Made by a program: the position numbers and the translations under genes. Below the pieces are notes generated by a model. It saw only the letters and a program-made list of their open reading frames with translations, ran no database searches and was not told the origin of the DNA. Shown piece by piece: positions 1-7,877 of a DNA stretch of 21,162 nt (its first letter is position 1; every line of letters begins with the position of its first letter). The stretch comes from a virus: IMG/VR virus record IMGVR_UViG_3300025168_007605, positions 1 through 21,162 of that record; one strand, 5' to 3'.

Positions 1-244
1 CTCCAAACGCAAATCCAGGAGGCTTAGCATTTCGATATTGATAGTTAGTAGTGTCTCTACCAAAGTTTGGTCGGTTAGTCTCTTCATTGGCTAGGTTTTG
101 TCGTCCACCCATTGGTCCTCCAAACGCAAATCCAGGAGGCTTAGCATTTCGATATTGATAGTTAGTAGTGTCTCTACCAAAGTTTGGTCGGTTAGTCTCT
201 TCATTGGCTAGGTTTTGTCGTCCACCCATTGGTCCTCCAAACGC
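1..244. repeat. Exact 117-bp tandem repeat, two copies plus 10 bp
   Basis: Positions 1-117 and 118-234 read as identical, and the first 10 bases of the unit recur at 235-244 before the sequence diverges. The period is 117 bp, 39 codons, so the reading frame of the gene across it is kept. The array may continue beyond the left edge. Two copies without a visible mismatch suggest either very recent duplication or an assembly effect at a contig edge. Confidence 0.93.
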
Positions 245-595
245 GGCCATTTGAGGTCCGCCCATTGGTGGCTCACCGCCGCCAGCACTTTGCATCAACA
301 TAGCTTTAGCTGTATCTAAAACAGCAATAGCGGCTCCGATGTCACCTTGTGCTCTACCAACAACAGCTTCAGCTAATATTGCTGAATCCCCTTCTATATC
401 TACGGGTGCTCCACCCATTGGGGGTCCTCCGCCAGCGGCAGCCATTTCACCCATTCCTGGAGGCGGCATTCCGTCCATTGGTGGTCCACCCATTGGGGGA
501 GGCGGCATCGGTGGGGCAGCCATCGGATCCATAGGAGGAGCATTAGCAGTCCCGCCTTCTGTTCTTATATTCATTAAATCTTCTAAACCTGCCAT
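1..595 (-). CDS. Met/Pro/Gly-rich virion-type protein (3' end outside window)
   Basis: This is the N-terminal ~198 codons of a gene that leaves the window at position 1 without a stop. The ATG at 595 lies 2 nt after the stop of the preceding gene. The first ~65 residues are rich in Met, Pro and Gly (PPMPPPPMGGPPMDGMPPPG), as in a flexible linker. An Ala-rich helical stretch follows (ILAEAVVGRAQGDIGAAIAV, then LDTAKAMLMQ). After that come two identical 39-residue units beginning GGPMGGRQNLANEETNRPNF. I do not recognise a family. Low-complexity composition and its place behind other large virion-type genes suggest a structural or assembly role, which is inference. Confidence 0.7.
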   Translation of the reverse strand, partial: MAGLEDLMNIRTEGGTANAPPMDPMAAPPMPPPPMGGPPMDGMPPPGMGEMAAAGGGPPMGGAPVDIEGDSAILAEAVVGRAQGDIGAAIAVLDTAKAMLMQSAGGGEPPMGGPQMAAFGGPMGGRQNLANEETNRPNFGRDTTNYQYRNAKPPGFAFGGPMGGRQNLANEETNRPNFGRDTTNYQYRNAKPPGFAFG

Positions 596-597
596 AC

Positions 598-2769
598 TTA
601 ACTCCTTGGTCGGAATCCGCTTTGGAATACCTGTTGTGTTAGTGTATCACCTTGTTGATTTGTGGGCAACTGAGAAATACCGTTGTTTAAATAACCCCCG
701 TTAAACATGCCTAAACGCTGTTCTGGATAACCCATTACAGGACCCATAGGGGGAGGCATAGGAAATGGTCCTTGTGGGGGCGGCATTGTACGAAGTGGAG
801 GACCCATTCCAGGAGCTTGCCCAAACTGTTCTGGCGTCATTTTTCGTACTAACGGTGTTGCACCACTGTCTGTTGCGTAGGGCTGATACGGATCTTGAAC
901 AAATTCTCCGGTGTATGGGTTTACTGGCCCGTCGTAAGGCGGCGGCGCTGGTGGCTGGGGAAGCGGCTCACCTCCAGGAGGGAGACCTCCTCCAGGAGGG
1001 GCAGGAGGTAGTGGTCCTCCGTCAGGAATATTTGGATCAAACGGATCAGGTCCTTCATTAGGATTATTAGGGTCCCACGGTAGGAATGGTGGGAAACCGC
1101 CACGTCTTCCTCCAAAAGGAGGCGGTCCTGCTGGCGGAGTTGGCGGCGGAATACTTGGCTCTGTTGCTGGCGGAACATAAATATCGTCAATACCACTAAA
1201 GTCAATACCACTAAAGTCAATACCACTAAAGTCTCCACCGCCTGGAAATGGGTTGAAGTCAGGGCCACCACTAGGAAATCCCCCACCCGTTGGAGGAGGC
1301 GGTCCTTCTTCTAAAACAGGAGGGGGGCCTCCGCCCATGAATGGAGGAGGCGATCCTTCCTGTGGTCGTCTCCCTTGGAAAGGAGGCTGAAACGGTGGTT
1401 CAGCAAGATCTATCGGCGATCCAGGAGGCATGTACGGTTCTTCGCCACCGCCCATGAATGGGTTAAAGTCTGGTCCACCCATTGGTGGCGGTGTGAACGG
1501 TTCTTCAACAACGGGAGGTTCAAACCGTCGTCTTCCTTGGAAAGGAGGTTCTCCGCCACCCAAATTAGGATCACTAAACAAGGAGTCGGGATCAAAATCA
1601 GGGGGTAGGTTTGGTATTGGAGTGTTTCCCCCCATGAATGGATTGAAATCTGGTCCCCCCATTGGTGGTGGTGGCGGCGGAGGCGGAGAAAGCGTAAACG
1701 GTTCTTCAACAAAAGGAGGTTCTCCGCCACCCATGAACGGAGGCGGAGCAAAAGGCCCTTCCTGTGGTCGTCTTCCTTGGAAAGGAGGTTCTCCGCCACC
1801 CATGTTCGGATCACTAAATAAAGAGTCGGGATCAAACGGAGGCTTTGGCCCAAACCCCTCTGCTGGAATACCACCGAACTGTGGCCCCCTTTGTTGAGGA
1901 GGAACGAAAGACCCGAGTCCTTCAGGAACAATCTGTCCCTGACTTAACGTAGAGACTTCAGGAAGAGAAGCTATTCCTTGTTCCGCTTCCGTTGCTTGTG
2001 TGTTTTTAAAATCAGCAACATCTGCCTCATATTGATCTGTTGCGGAACTTTTAGCGTCGTTTGCGTCCTTCCTTACTCTAACCGCTTCTAAAACTTCAGG
2101 AGGGGCTACCTGTTGTGCTATTTCTGGGGGTAACTGAGGTATAACTTCTTGCATCACTTCTATCGGTAACTGAGGTATAACTTCTCGGATTATTTCTGGG
2201 GGTAACTGGGGTATAACTTCTCGGATTATTTCAGGAGGCAACGAAGGAGCTATCTCTCGGATTATTTCAGGGGGTAACTGAGGTATAACTTCTCGGATTA
2301 TTTCAGGAGGCAACGAAGGAGCTATCTCTCGGATTATTTCAGGAGGTAACTGAGGAGCTATCTCTCGGATTATTTCAGGAGGTAACTGAGGAGCTACCTG
2401 TTTTATTACTTCAGGAGGTAACTGAGGAGCTACCTGTTTTATTACTTCAGGAGGTAACTGAGGTATAACTTCTCGGATTATTTCTGGGGGTAACTGAGGG
2501 GCTACCTGTTTTATTACTTCAGGAGGTAACTGAGGTATAAATTGTTTTATTTTTTCAGGAGGCAACTGAGGAAGTATGTTCATAATTTCACGCATTTGGC
2601 CACCCCCCATTCCTGGATCAGAAAATAATGAATCAGGATTCACTACTTGCGGAGAAGAAACGGGCTTATCGACAGACAAACTAGGAATGGAAGGTTTCAC
2701 CATATTTGGAATTGCGTTACCCCTTCCTCCTCTGTTTAAAGGATTAAAATTACCTCTTCGTCCGGCCAT
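598..2769 (-). CDS. Repetitive proline-rich virion-type protein, 723 aa
   Basis: Unrecognised protein with three visible zones. Residues 1-65 are basic, then a linker. Residues 66-221 hold 13 tandem 12-residue repeats with consensus IPQLPPEIIREV, followed by a degenerate copy. Residues ~240-723 are very rich in Pro, Gly and Phe, with poly-Pro runs, repeated MGGPDFNPFMGG and EPPFQGRR blocks, and a triple DFSGI. The motif PDSLFSDP occurs three times (bases 2614-2637, 1808-1830, 1568-1590), once before the 12-mer repeats and twice in the Pro-rich half. There is no signal peptide or membrane segment. The ATG at 2769 is preceded by AAGGAAAA and sits 21 nt after the upstream stop. Composition suggests an extended or disordered virion or scaffold-like component; its true role is unknown. 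Confidence 0.85.
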   Translation of the reverse strand: MAGRRGNFNPLNRGGRGNAIPNMVKPSIPSLSVDKPVSSPQVVNPDSLFSDPGMGGGQMREIMNILPQLPPEKIKQFIPQLPPEVIKQVAPQLPPEIIREVIPQLPPEVIKQVAPQLPPEVIKQVAPQLPPEIIREIAPQLPPEIIREIAPSLPPEIIREVIPQLPPEIIREIAPSLPPEIIREVIPQLPPEIIREVIPQLPIEVMQEVIPQLPPEIAQQVAPPEVLEAVRVRKDANDAKSSATDQYEADVADFKNTQATEAEQGIASLPEVSTLSQGQIVPEGLGSFVPPQQRGPQFGGIPAEGFGPKPPFDPDSLFSDPNMGGGEPPFQGRRPQEGPFAPPPFMGGGEPPFVEEPFTLSPPPPPPPPMGGPDFNPFMGGNTPIPNLPPDFDPDSLFSDPNLGGGEPPFQGRRRFEPPVVEEPFTPPPMGGPDFNPFMGGGEEPYMPPGSPIDLAEPPFQPPFQGRRPQEGSPPPFMGGGPPPVLEEGPPPPTGGGFPSGGPDFNPFPGGGDFSGIDFSGIDFSGIDDIYVPPATEPSIPPPTPPAGPPPFGGRRGGFPPFLPWDPNNPNEGPDPFDPNIPDGGPLPPAPPGGGLPPGGEPLPQPPAPPPYDGPVNPYTGEFVQDPYQPYATDSGATPLVRKMTPEQFGQAPGMGPPLRTMPPPQGPFPMPPPMGPVMGYPEQRLGMFNGGYLNNGISQLPTNQQGDTLTQQVFQSGFRPRS
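1186..1230. repeat. Triple 15-bp repeat coding DFSGI
   Basis: The 15-bp unit gtcaataccactaaa occurs three times head to tail with no mismatch. On the coding strand it gives three copies of the pentapeptide DFSGI inside the Pro-rich half of the 723-aa protein. Confidence 0.9.
2107..2574. repeat. 36-bp tandem coding repeat, 13 units
   Basis: Thirteen in-frame 36-bp units encode the 12-residue consensus [IA]P[QS]LPPE[IV]I[RK][EQ][VI]. Units vary at a few positions, with IPQ/APQ/APS starts and IREV/IREI/IKQV ends. Neighbouring and alternating units share the same variants, which points to duplication of blocks as well as single units. A shortened 14th copy (APPEVLEAV) follows. There are no unique spacers, so this is a coding repeat and not a CRISPR array. 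Confidence 0.95.
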
Positions 2770-2790
2770 TATGGGTTTTCCTTGTTATTA

Positions 2791-5700
2791 TTAAAGTTCA
2801 TCGTATATCTCCAAAACTCTAGAAGGTGTCATATCTCTTACTATTTCTTTTTTCTCGGGAGTTTTTTGTAATTTTTCTGTTGTATCGTAAAATTCCATTT
2901 CCGAAGCTAAATCTTGTGTAACAACTAATCCATAAGCCGATAAAAATCTTATAAATCTTTGAGTAGTTTCTCTTCCCTGTGCCATTCGCATTGTTTCTTT
3001 AAACAATTTCTCATCCAACAGCATTTCACCAATCATCTTACGAGAATTTTCGGCCATTCTACCAGAAATAGCGGTTGTTCTTCGTCCTGTTTGTGTTAAC
3101 GGGGCTATCAACAACCGCTGTAACATTCTAGCGCCTTCAAGGTTAGCGCCTGCCTTATAGTCACCACCTTTAATTGCGCGAGTTACTCCCTCCGAGGGTA
3201 ATGCCCCCAGTTCTCGTTGAACCATGTCATTCAATACTTTGAGATTTTTTACAAAGTCTTTACCTTCTTTACCTAACAAAGGAATCATGAAGTTATCGAA
3301 AGTTAATCTTGGTCCTGCAATATCAGCAGGACCGAAACCTTCAGTCAATAATCTAGTTAATGCTTGGTCATCTAAAACGTAAGCACCACCTGTGCCTTGT
3401 CTGGGTTTGATAATATCTTGTAAAAGAAATCGTTTAGTTACTTGAGCAACTTGTTCTTCTAACTCAGGATTGTCTTTTAAAATAGAACGTAGGTATTCAA
3501 CATCCTCTAAAACAATACCCGATTGTTTTTCAGTTTTACCCGTAGATAAAATACTCTCAACAATATTAGTTACTCGTTTATCAGGGTCTCCTGCCTTAGA
3601 CATACCAAACCGTGCTTCTATTGTAAGTATATCATTTTCTATTTTTTTCAAGCCCCCAATGACATTTCTATCAAATTGCTTAGTTCCCTGCATAAAACGT
3701 GAACCGAATTTTTCATCACCAAAGACGGCTCTTAGTGTTCCTTCGTGTTCTTTTATGAATTTCCGGTAGTTTTTGGCTATTTGTAATGGTGTTGATCCAG
3801 GACTATCCAGAACTTCTCTTTGTATATACGCGGCAAGACCTTCCTGTATTTGTAATACTTCATCTGAACCATCTTTTTGTAATACTTTCATTAAGTCATC
3901 AACAGGTGTGTTTTTAATACTTCCTTTAGCTGTCGTCTCAAATAGAGACTCAGCTACTTTTTCAGGACGTTGTTGTAAAATAGAACGAATTGATTGACTG
4001 TTAGATAATTCTAAGGCTTCTTTTTGCGCACTCCATGTTTGTCTTAGATCATCTCCCCATTGGTTATCCAGAATCCATTGATTTAATCGTTTCTTTCCAA
4101 GTTTTTCCCCCGTTTCTTTAAAAGCCTTTTTAGCCGCACCGTCTCTCACTAACTGATTCATCTGGTTCTCTAAACCACGTTCTAACTCTCTCGCCAGTTT
4201 TAACGCCCCTTGTTTGCCTTCAGGAAGGTTACTAGCAAAATCATTTATAGCAACTCTAGCGTTGTTTAGTTCCCCAATAGTAAAGTCAGGAGATTCGAAA
4301 CCTTTTTTACCTCTTCCGCGCAACCTGTTTAAGGTGTTTTGAGGACCCGATGGGATCATATCGTATAACGCTCTAACCGATTCGTCAGCATTTGCTGCAC
4401 GGAAAAGTCCACTTGCGTCACCTTTCCGTTGGTTTAACCATTTATCAGTAGCTGTTCTTGTATAGCCTGCCCCCGTTTTTAAATCTGCGTATTCTGGATT
4501 GTTTAACGCATCATCCCAAGCCTTGTTGTAAGGCTCTAAATAGTTTTTTCTAATTTGTTGTATTCGTTTTTGTGTTCTTTCAAATATTGGACCACTAGAC
4601 GCTTGTGGGTTGTCCACTTGTCTAAGCACGCTTTGTCCCGCAACAGCCGCATCATCCGCACCACCAACTTGTCGTCTTACAATATCAATCATATCGTAGG
4701 CTTGATCTTCAAAAAGATCGACATCACGTTGCGCCATTACTCTAAGACTTTCAGAAACTGTCGCCCCTGTTGCAGTACCTGTTCCGATATCTGGTCCTAT
4801 CCTATCGTTTAAAGTTTTTACAAACTCATCGATAACTTGTTGGTTGCCGTTTTTTATTTCGCGGTAAAATTCTTGTACTTTAGGATCGTCAGCACCTTTT
4901 AAAAACATGACTTCTAAATCAGCCGCATCTGTTGTTCCGGCCCGTGACGGTATTGAAGGGTTGTAGTTTCCTTTAAACTCTGCACCAAATTTATCGGCAA
5001 GATATTGCATTTGTTCTCGTATTTGTTTTACCGATATTTCATCTCCATATAAAACACCAGGAGTATCTATACCCCTTTCAGAATTTCTTGCATTTTGTAA
5101 CGCGTTATCTATTCGTTCATAAAACTCGGGGGGAATATCTGTTTTTGTTATTGACGCCCACGCTTTTTTGATGGCGGCGGCACTTAAAGATATTCCAGCA
5201 GTTCCAGCAAACGCCCAAGCGCCTATTACTCCGGATTCTTTTAACATCTCATCTGGATCTCTATCGTGAGCACCCATTGCGCTACCCGCCATTAACCGCA
5301 AAAGATCGCCTCCTGCCGCACCAACAGCAGACATTCCAGACATCCCTATAACTTTCCCTGTTTTTGCTAACAACCCTCCTTTCAAACCCAGCGGTGTTGA
5401 AAACTTCTTGCCACCATAAACGGTTAATGCGATATCTCCCGCTATCGCAGGAGCTTCTTGAATTAAAAAATTATAAAAATCTTCTCCAGTTAGTGCAGGC
5501 GTGTTTATTAATTGGAAATTCTCTTCCCCTTTGGCTCTATAAGCAACCCCTAATGAAGGATCGCTGGGGCTTACATACTGATACTCACCGTCTAGCCCGT
5601 GTTGTTTACCTACAAATTTATAATCGTCTATGGTCATTTTACGTGGACCTAGAGCGACTTTAGTTCTGAAGCCCCTACCAATTTCAGGATCGTCAAACGT

Positions 5701-6195
5701 TAATTCGTTTGCTGGATCAAAACCAAGAGAAGCTATTTTTCGTGATTTATCTAACCCAATAGGAGACATCGGGTCAGTGTCGTTCGCAAGCTGTTGACTT
5801 GATCTAAATGTTTCGGCAGAGGGTCCCACCCCAACTAAAGATGGGACTTGCGGCATAGCCCGAAGTTCTTCTAACTCATCTAAACGTGCTTGATACTCTG
5901 GATGACGTTCAGACATATCGTATTCGATAGGCGCTCGGTTATACGGCTTAACTCTTTTTTCCCAATTAACAGCTGTTTCTATTAGTTTAATTTCTTCAGG
6001 AGTATATAGTTGAGAAGCCCTAGTTTTAATTTCAGGACTGTATATATGCGTAGCTAGTTCTAATTCTTTTGGAGACAATAACTGACCATAAGTAACGTTC
6101 GGGTTATCTTTTAACGTCTGTTTAGCTAATAACGAAGCGGCTTCATTTCTCAGCTGGTAAAATTCATCTACCCGTTGTTGATCAGTAACGTCCAT
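2791..6195 (-). CDS. Large virion-type protein, 1134 aa (candidate internal virion or tape-measure protein)
   Basis: The largest gene of the window. The N-terminal ~240 residues are polar and helical. Residues ~245-347 form an Ala/Gly-rich hydrophobic region with several possible membrane-active helices (around IAGDIALTVYGG, MSAVGAAGG and WAFAGTAGISLSAAA). The remainder is long, charged and helical, with Gln/Glu/Lys-rich stretches. The start overlaps the upstream stop as TAATG. Size, charge pattern, the single hydrophobic block and its place among virion-type genes fit a protein ejected into the host by podoviruses, or a tape-measure protein in a siphovirus. I saw no lytic transglycosylase motif. 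The virion role is inferred from context. Confidence 0.85.
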   Translation of the reverse strand: MDVTDQQRVDEFYQLRNEAASLLAKQTLKDNPNVTYGQLLSPKELELATHIYSPEIKTRASQLYTPEEIKLIETAVNWEKRVKPYNRAPIEYDMSERHPEYQARLDELEELRAMPQVPSLVGVGPSAETFRSSQQLANDTDPMSPIGLDKSRKIASLGFDPANELTFDDPEIGRGFRTKVALGPRKMTIDDYKFVGKQHGLDGEYQYVSPSDPSLGVAYRAKGEENFQLINTPALTGEDFYNFLIQEAPAIAGDIALTVYGGKKFSTPLGLKGGLLAKTGKVIGMSGMSAVGAAGGDLLRLMAGSAMGAHDRDPDEMLKESGVIGAWAFAGTAGISLSAAAIKKAWASITKTDIPPEFYERIDNALQNARNSERGIDTPGVLYGDEISVKQIREQMQYLADKFGAEFKGNYNPSIPSRAGTTDAADLEVMFLKGADDPKVQEFYREIKNGNQQVIDEFVKTLNDRIGPDIGTGTATGATVSESLRVMAQRDVDLFEDQAYDMIDIVRRQVGGADDAAVAGQSVLRQVDNPQASSGPIFERTQKRIQQIRKNYLEPYNKAWDDALNNPEYADLKTGAGYTRTATDKWLNQRKGDASGLFRAANADESVRALYDMIPSGPQNTLNRLRGRGKKGFESPDFTIGELNNARVAINDFASNLPEGKQGALKLARELERGLENQMNQLVRDGAAKKAFKETGEKLGKKRLNQWILDNQWGDDLRQTWSAQKEALELSNSQSIRSILQQRPEKVAESLFETTAKGSIKNTPVDDLMKVLQKDGSDEVLQIQEGLAAYIQREVLDSPGSTPLQIAKNYRKFIKEHEGTLRAVFGDEKFGSRFMQGTKQFDRNVIGGLKKIENDILTIEARFGMSKAGDPDKRVTNIVESILSTGKTEKQSGIVLEDVEYLRSILKDNPELEEQVAQVTKRFLLQDIIKPRQGTGGAYVLDDQALTRLLTEGFGPADIAGPRLTFDNFMIPLLGKEGKDFVKNLKVLNDMVQRELGALPSEGVTRAIKGGDYKAGANLEGARMLQRLLIAPLTQTGRRTTAISGRMAENSRKMIGEMLLDEKLFKETMRMAQGRETTQRFIRFLSAYGLVVTQDLASEMEFYDTTEKLQKTPEKKEIVRDMTPSRVLEIYDEL

Positions 6196-7877
6196 TACTT
6201 GTACAAATCCTCTATAGCTTGAAGATCTTCATTTAATCTAGCACTTGGGCTTACTGTTGTTGTCGCTTCACTAGAATCAAACTCAGTTCCTGCCCGTCGT
6301 TTATGCTTTTGATAAAGTTCAATATCGGGGATTTCACCATAACGAGTGTAAAAGTTTTTAAACACATACTTCTGTGGGTTTGTATAATCCCGTTTACCGT
6401 CTACTACAGAAGGCTCCCAGTACCCCCCGATAATAGAGGTGAATAAATTATCGTCTAAAGGGTATTGACCAGCATTCAAGCTGTTCTTAGAAATAGTTCC
6501 CATCACTACGTTATCTGTTTGTCTAACTAAGGTATCAATAAAACTTAAAATATTATCTTTAGCCGTTTGTGCGTCTTGAGTCGCTCCAAAACCAACCATT
6601 TGTAGGTGGAATGCTAAATCTTTATCAGACAGGGTTCTACCTGTTTGTCCGTTAGCCGCTGCGGCAGCATACGCTAATTGTAACATCGTAGCTCTAGTTC
6701 TTACATCGTTATAGGCCATATCTCCTAGCGAAGCTCTAAAGCTAACGCCATCATTACCGTTTTCAAAAGCCTCCATAGCTATTTTCATTTGTTCGTCATC
6801 ACCAGACTGTACCGCGTTGTACAGCATTCCAGCCAGTTCACCATCACCTTCTCTACCGATTGAACCCCCAATAGACCCACGTGAGGCAAAAGCATTCGCT
6901 ACAGTGCCCTCCCCTATATAAGACAAAGCCCCTTCTGCGTTAGATTTTGCAGTGTTGAGGAAATTACCAATATTCGTCACTAGTGTTAAAGGGTTTTGTG
7001 ATGGATCTTCAATACCTTTATCAAGCATTTTAACCATTCCATTAGTAAGAGTGACTGTTCCTATTAATGCGTTATCTTTCGCAGAAAGATCTGCCTGATG
7101 TTTTTGTAACTCAGTTAAACGGGGGTCTTTCATTTGCGATGCAAGATCAGCTGTTGGCTTATATTTTTGTTCTATCCAATTTCCCTGCAAACTTTTTACA
7201 TTTACATAGCCTTTTTTTGTATCAGCCATAACGTAGATCTCACCACGAGGATCAACAAACCCTGTACGGTAATCATTAACGCCTGCTCGTGCAGATTCGG
7301 TGTCCTCGAAATTTTTAAATTGCAAGTTATCTACTTCGTCAAGTGCTTTGGTCATATAAGCCGTTCTATTGGCATTTTTATTTAACCGAGCAGTTTCTTT
7401 AGCTTTTCTAAGACCTAAATACGTGCTTGCGTAATCGCCAGCACCCCTGCCCATTTGGCTACCTACCACCATCTGAGCTATATCACTTAAACCAAACCCT
7501 TCTTGTTCTTCACGTTCTCCGAAAAGATTATAAGCATTTAATTGAGCCTGTGCTTTTTCGTTGCTTTTTACCTCCTTTAACGTTGTGGGGTTCTCTAAGA
7601 TATTTAAATTCTTACTGTCTAAAAATTCCGCATCCGACATCGGTTGAGGTTCATCAGAAAGCATCCCCATAATACCTTCTAACGCTAACGGCAAAAAAGG
7701 TGAGAGTGTTTCTTTTATAGTTGGTTTCACAGAACGTCTAGATGCAGGCGCTCGGGCGGTGGGGAATCTCATTTGGCTTGCTGGCATTTTTACTGGCGTA
7801 ACACCACCGCCACCTTCTCCGCCGCCGAAGGTTGGAAAAGGGAGAAAGCCGCCTATACCTTGATTTGAATTAGCCAT
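6195..7877 (-). CDS. Virion-type protein of unknown function, 560 aa
   Basis: Unrecognised 560-aa protein joined to both neighbours by TAATG overlaps, so translation is probably coupled. The first ~35 residues are Gly/Pro-rich (FPTFGGGEGGGGVTP), a basic segment follows (ARAPASRRSVKPTIK), and the rest is mixed helical sequence without a signal peptide or clear membrane helix. A stretch around residues 330-440 is Ala/Gly-rich (VRTRATMLQLAYAAAAANGQ). It sits between two large virion-type genes and may be a partner in the same injected or internal complex. That assignment is positional inference only. Confidence 0.85.
   Translation of the reverse strand: MANSNQGIGGFLPFPTFGGGEGGGGVTPVKMPASQMRFPTARAPASRRSVKPTIKETLSPFLPLALEGIMGMLSDEPQPMSDAEFLDSKNLNILENPTTLKEVKSNEKAQAQLNAYNLFGEREEQEGFGLSDIAQMVVGSQMGRGAGDYASTYLGLRKAKETARLNKNANRTAYMTKALDEVDNLQFKNFEDTESARAGVNDYRTGFVDPRGEIYVMADTKKGYVNVKSLQGNWIEQKYKPTADLASQMKDPRLTELQKHQADLSAKDNALIGTVTLTNGMVKMLDKGIEDPSQNPLTLVTNIGNFLNTAKSNAEGALSYIGEGTVANAFASRGSIGGSIGREGDGELAGMLYNAVQSGDDEQMKIAMEAFENGNDGVSFRASLGDMAYNDVRTRATMLQLAYAAAAANGQTGRTLSDKDLAFHLQMVGFGATQDAQTAKDNILSFIDTLVRQTDNVVMGTISKNSLNAGQYPLDDNLFTSIIGGYWEPSVVDGKRDYTNPQKYVFKNFYTRYGEIPDIELYQKHKRRAGTEFDSSEATTTVSPSARLNEDLQAIEDLYK

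Noticed and set aside
339-1931. Several open frames on both strands in the Pro/Gly-rich region
   Set aside because: Pro/Gly-biased codons leave few stops in other frames. The products are low-complexity mirrors of the real minus-strand genes, so they are shadows.
2107-2574. 36-bp repeats resembling a CRISPR array by period
   Set aside because: Units are directly adjacent with no unique spacers, vary by codon and stay in frame. They are a coding repeat.
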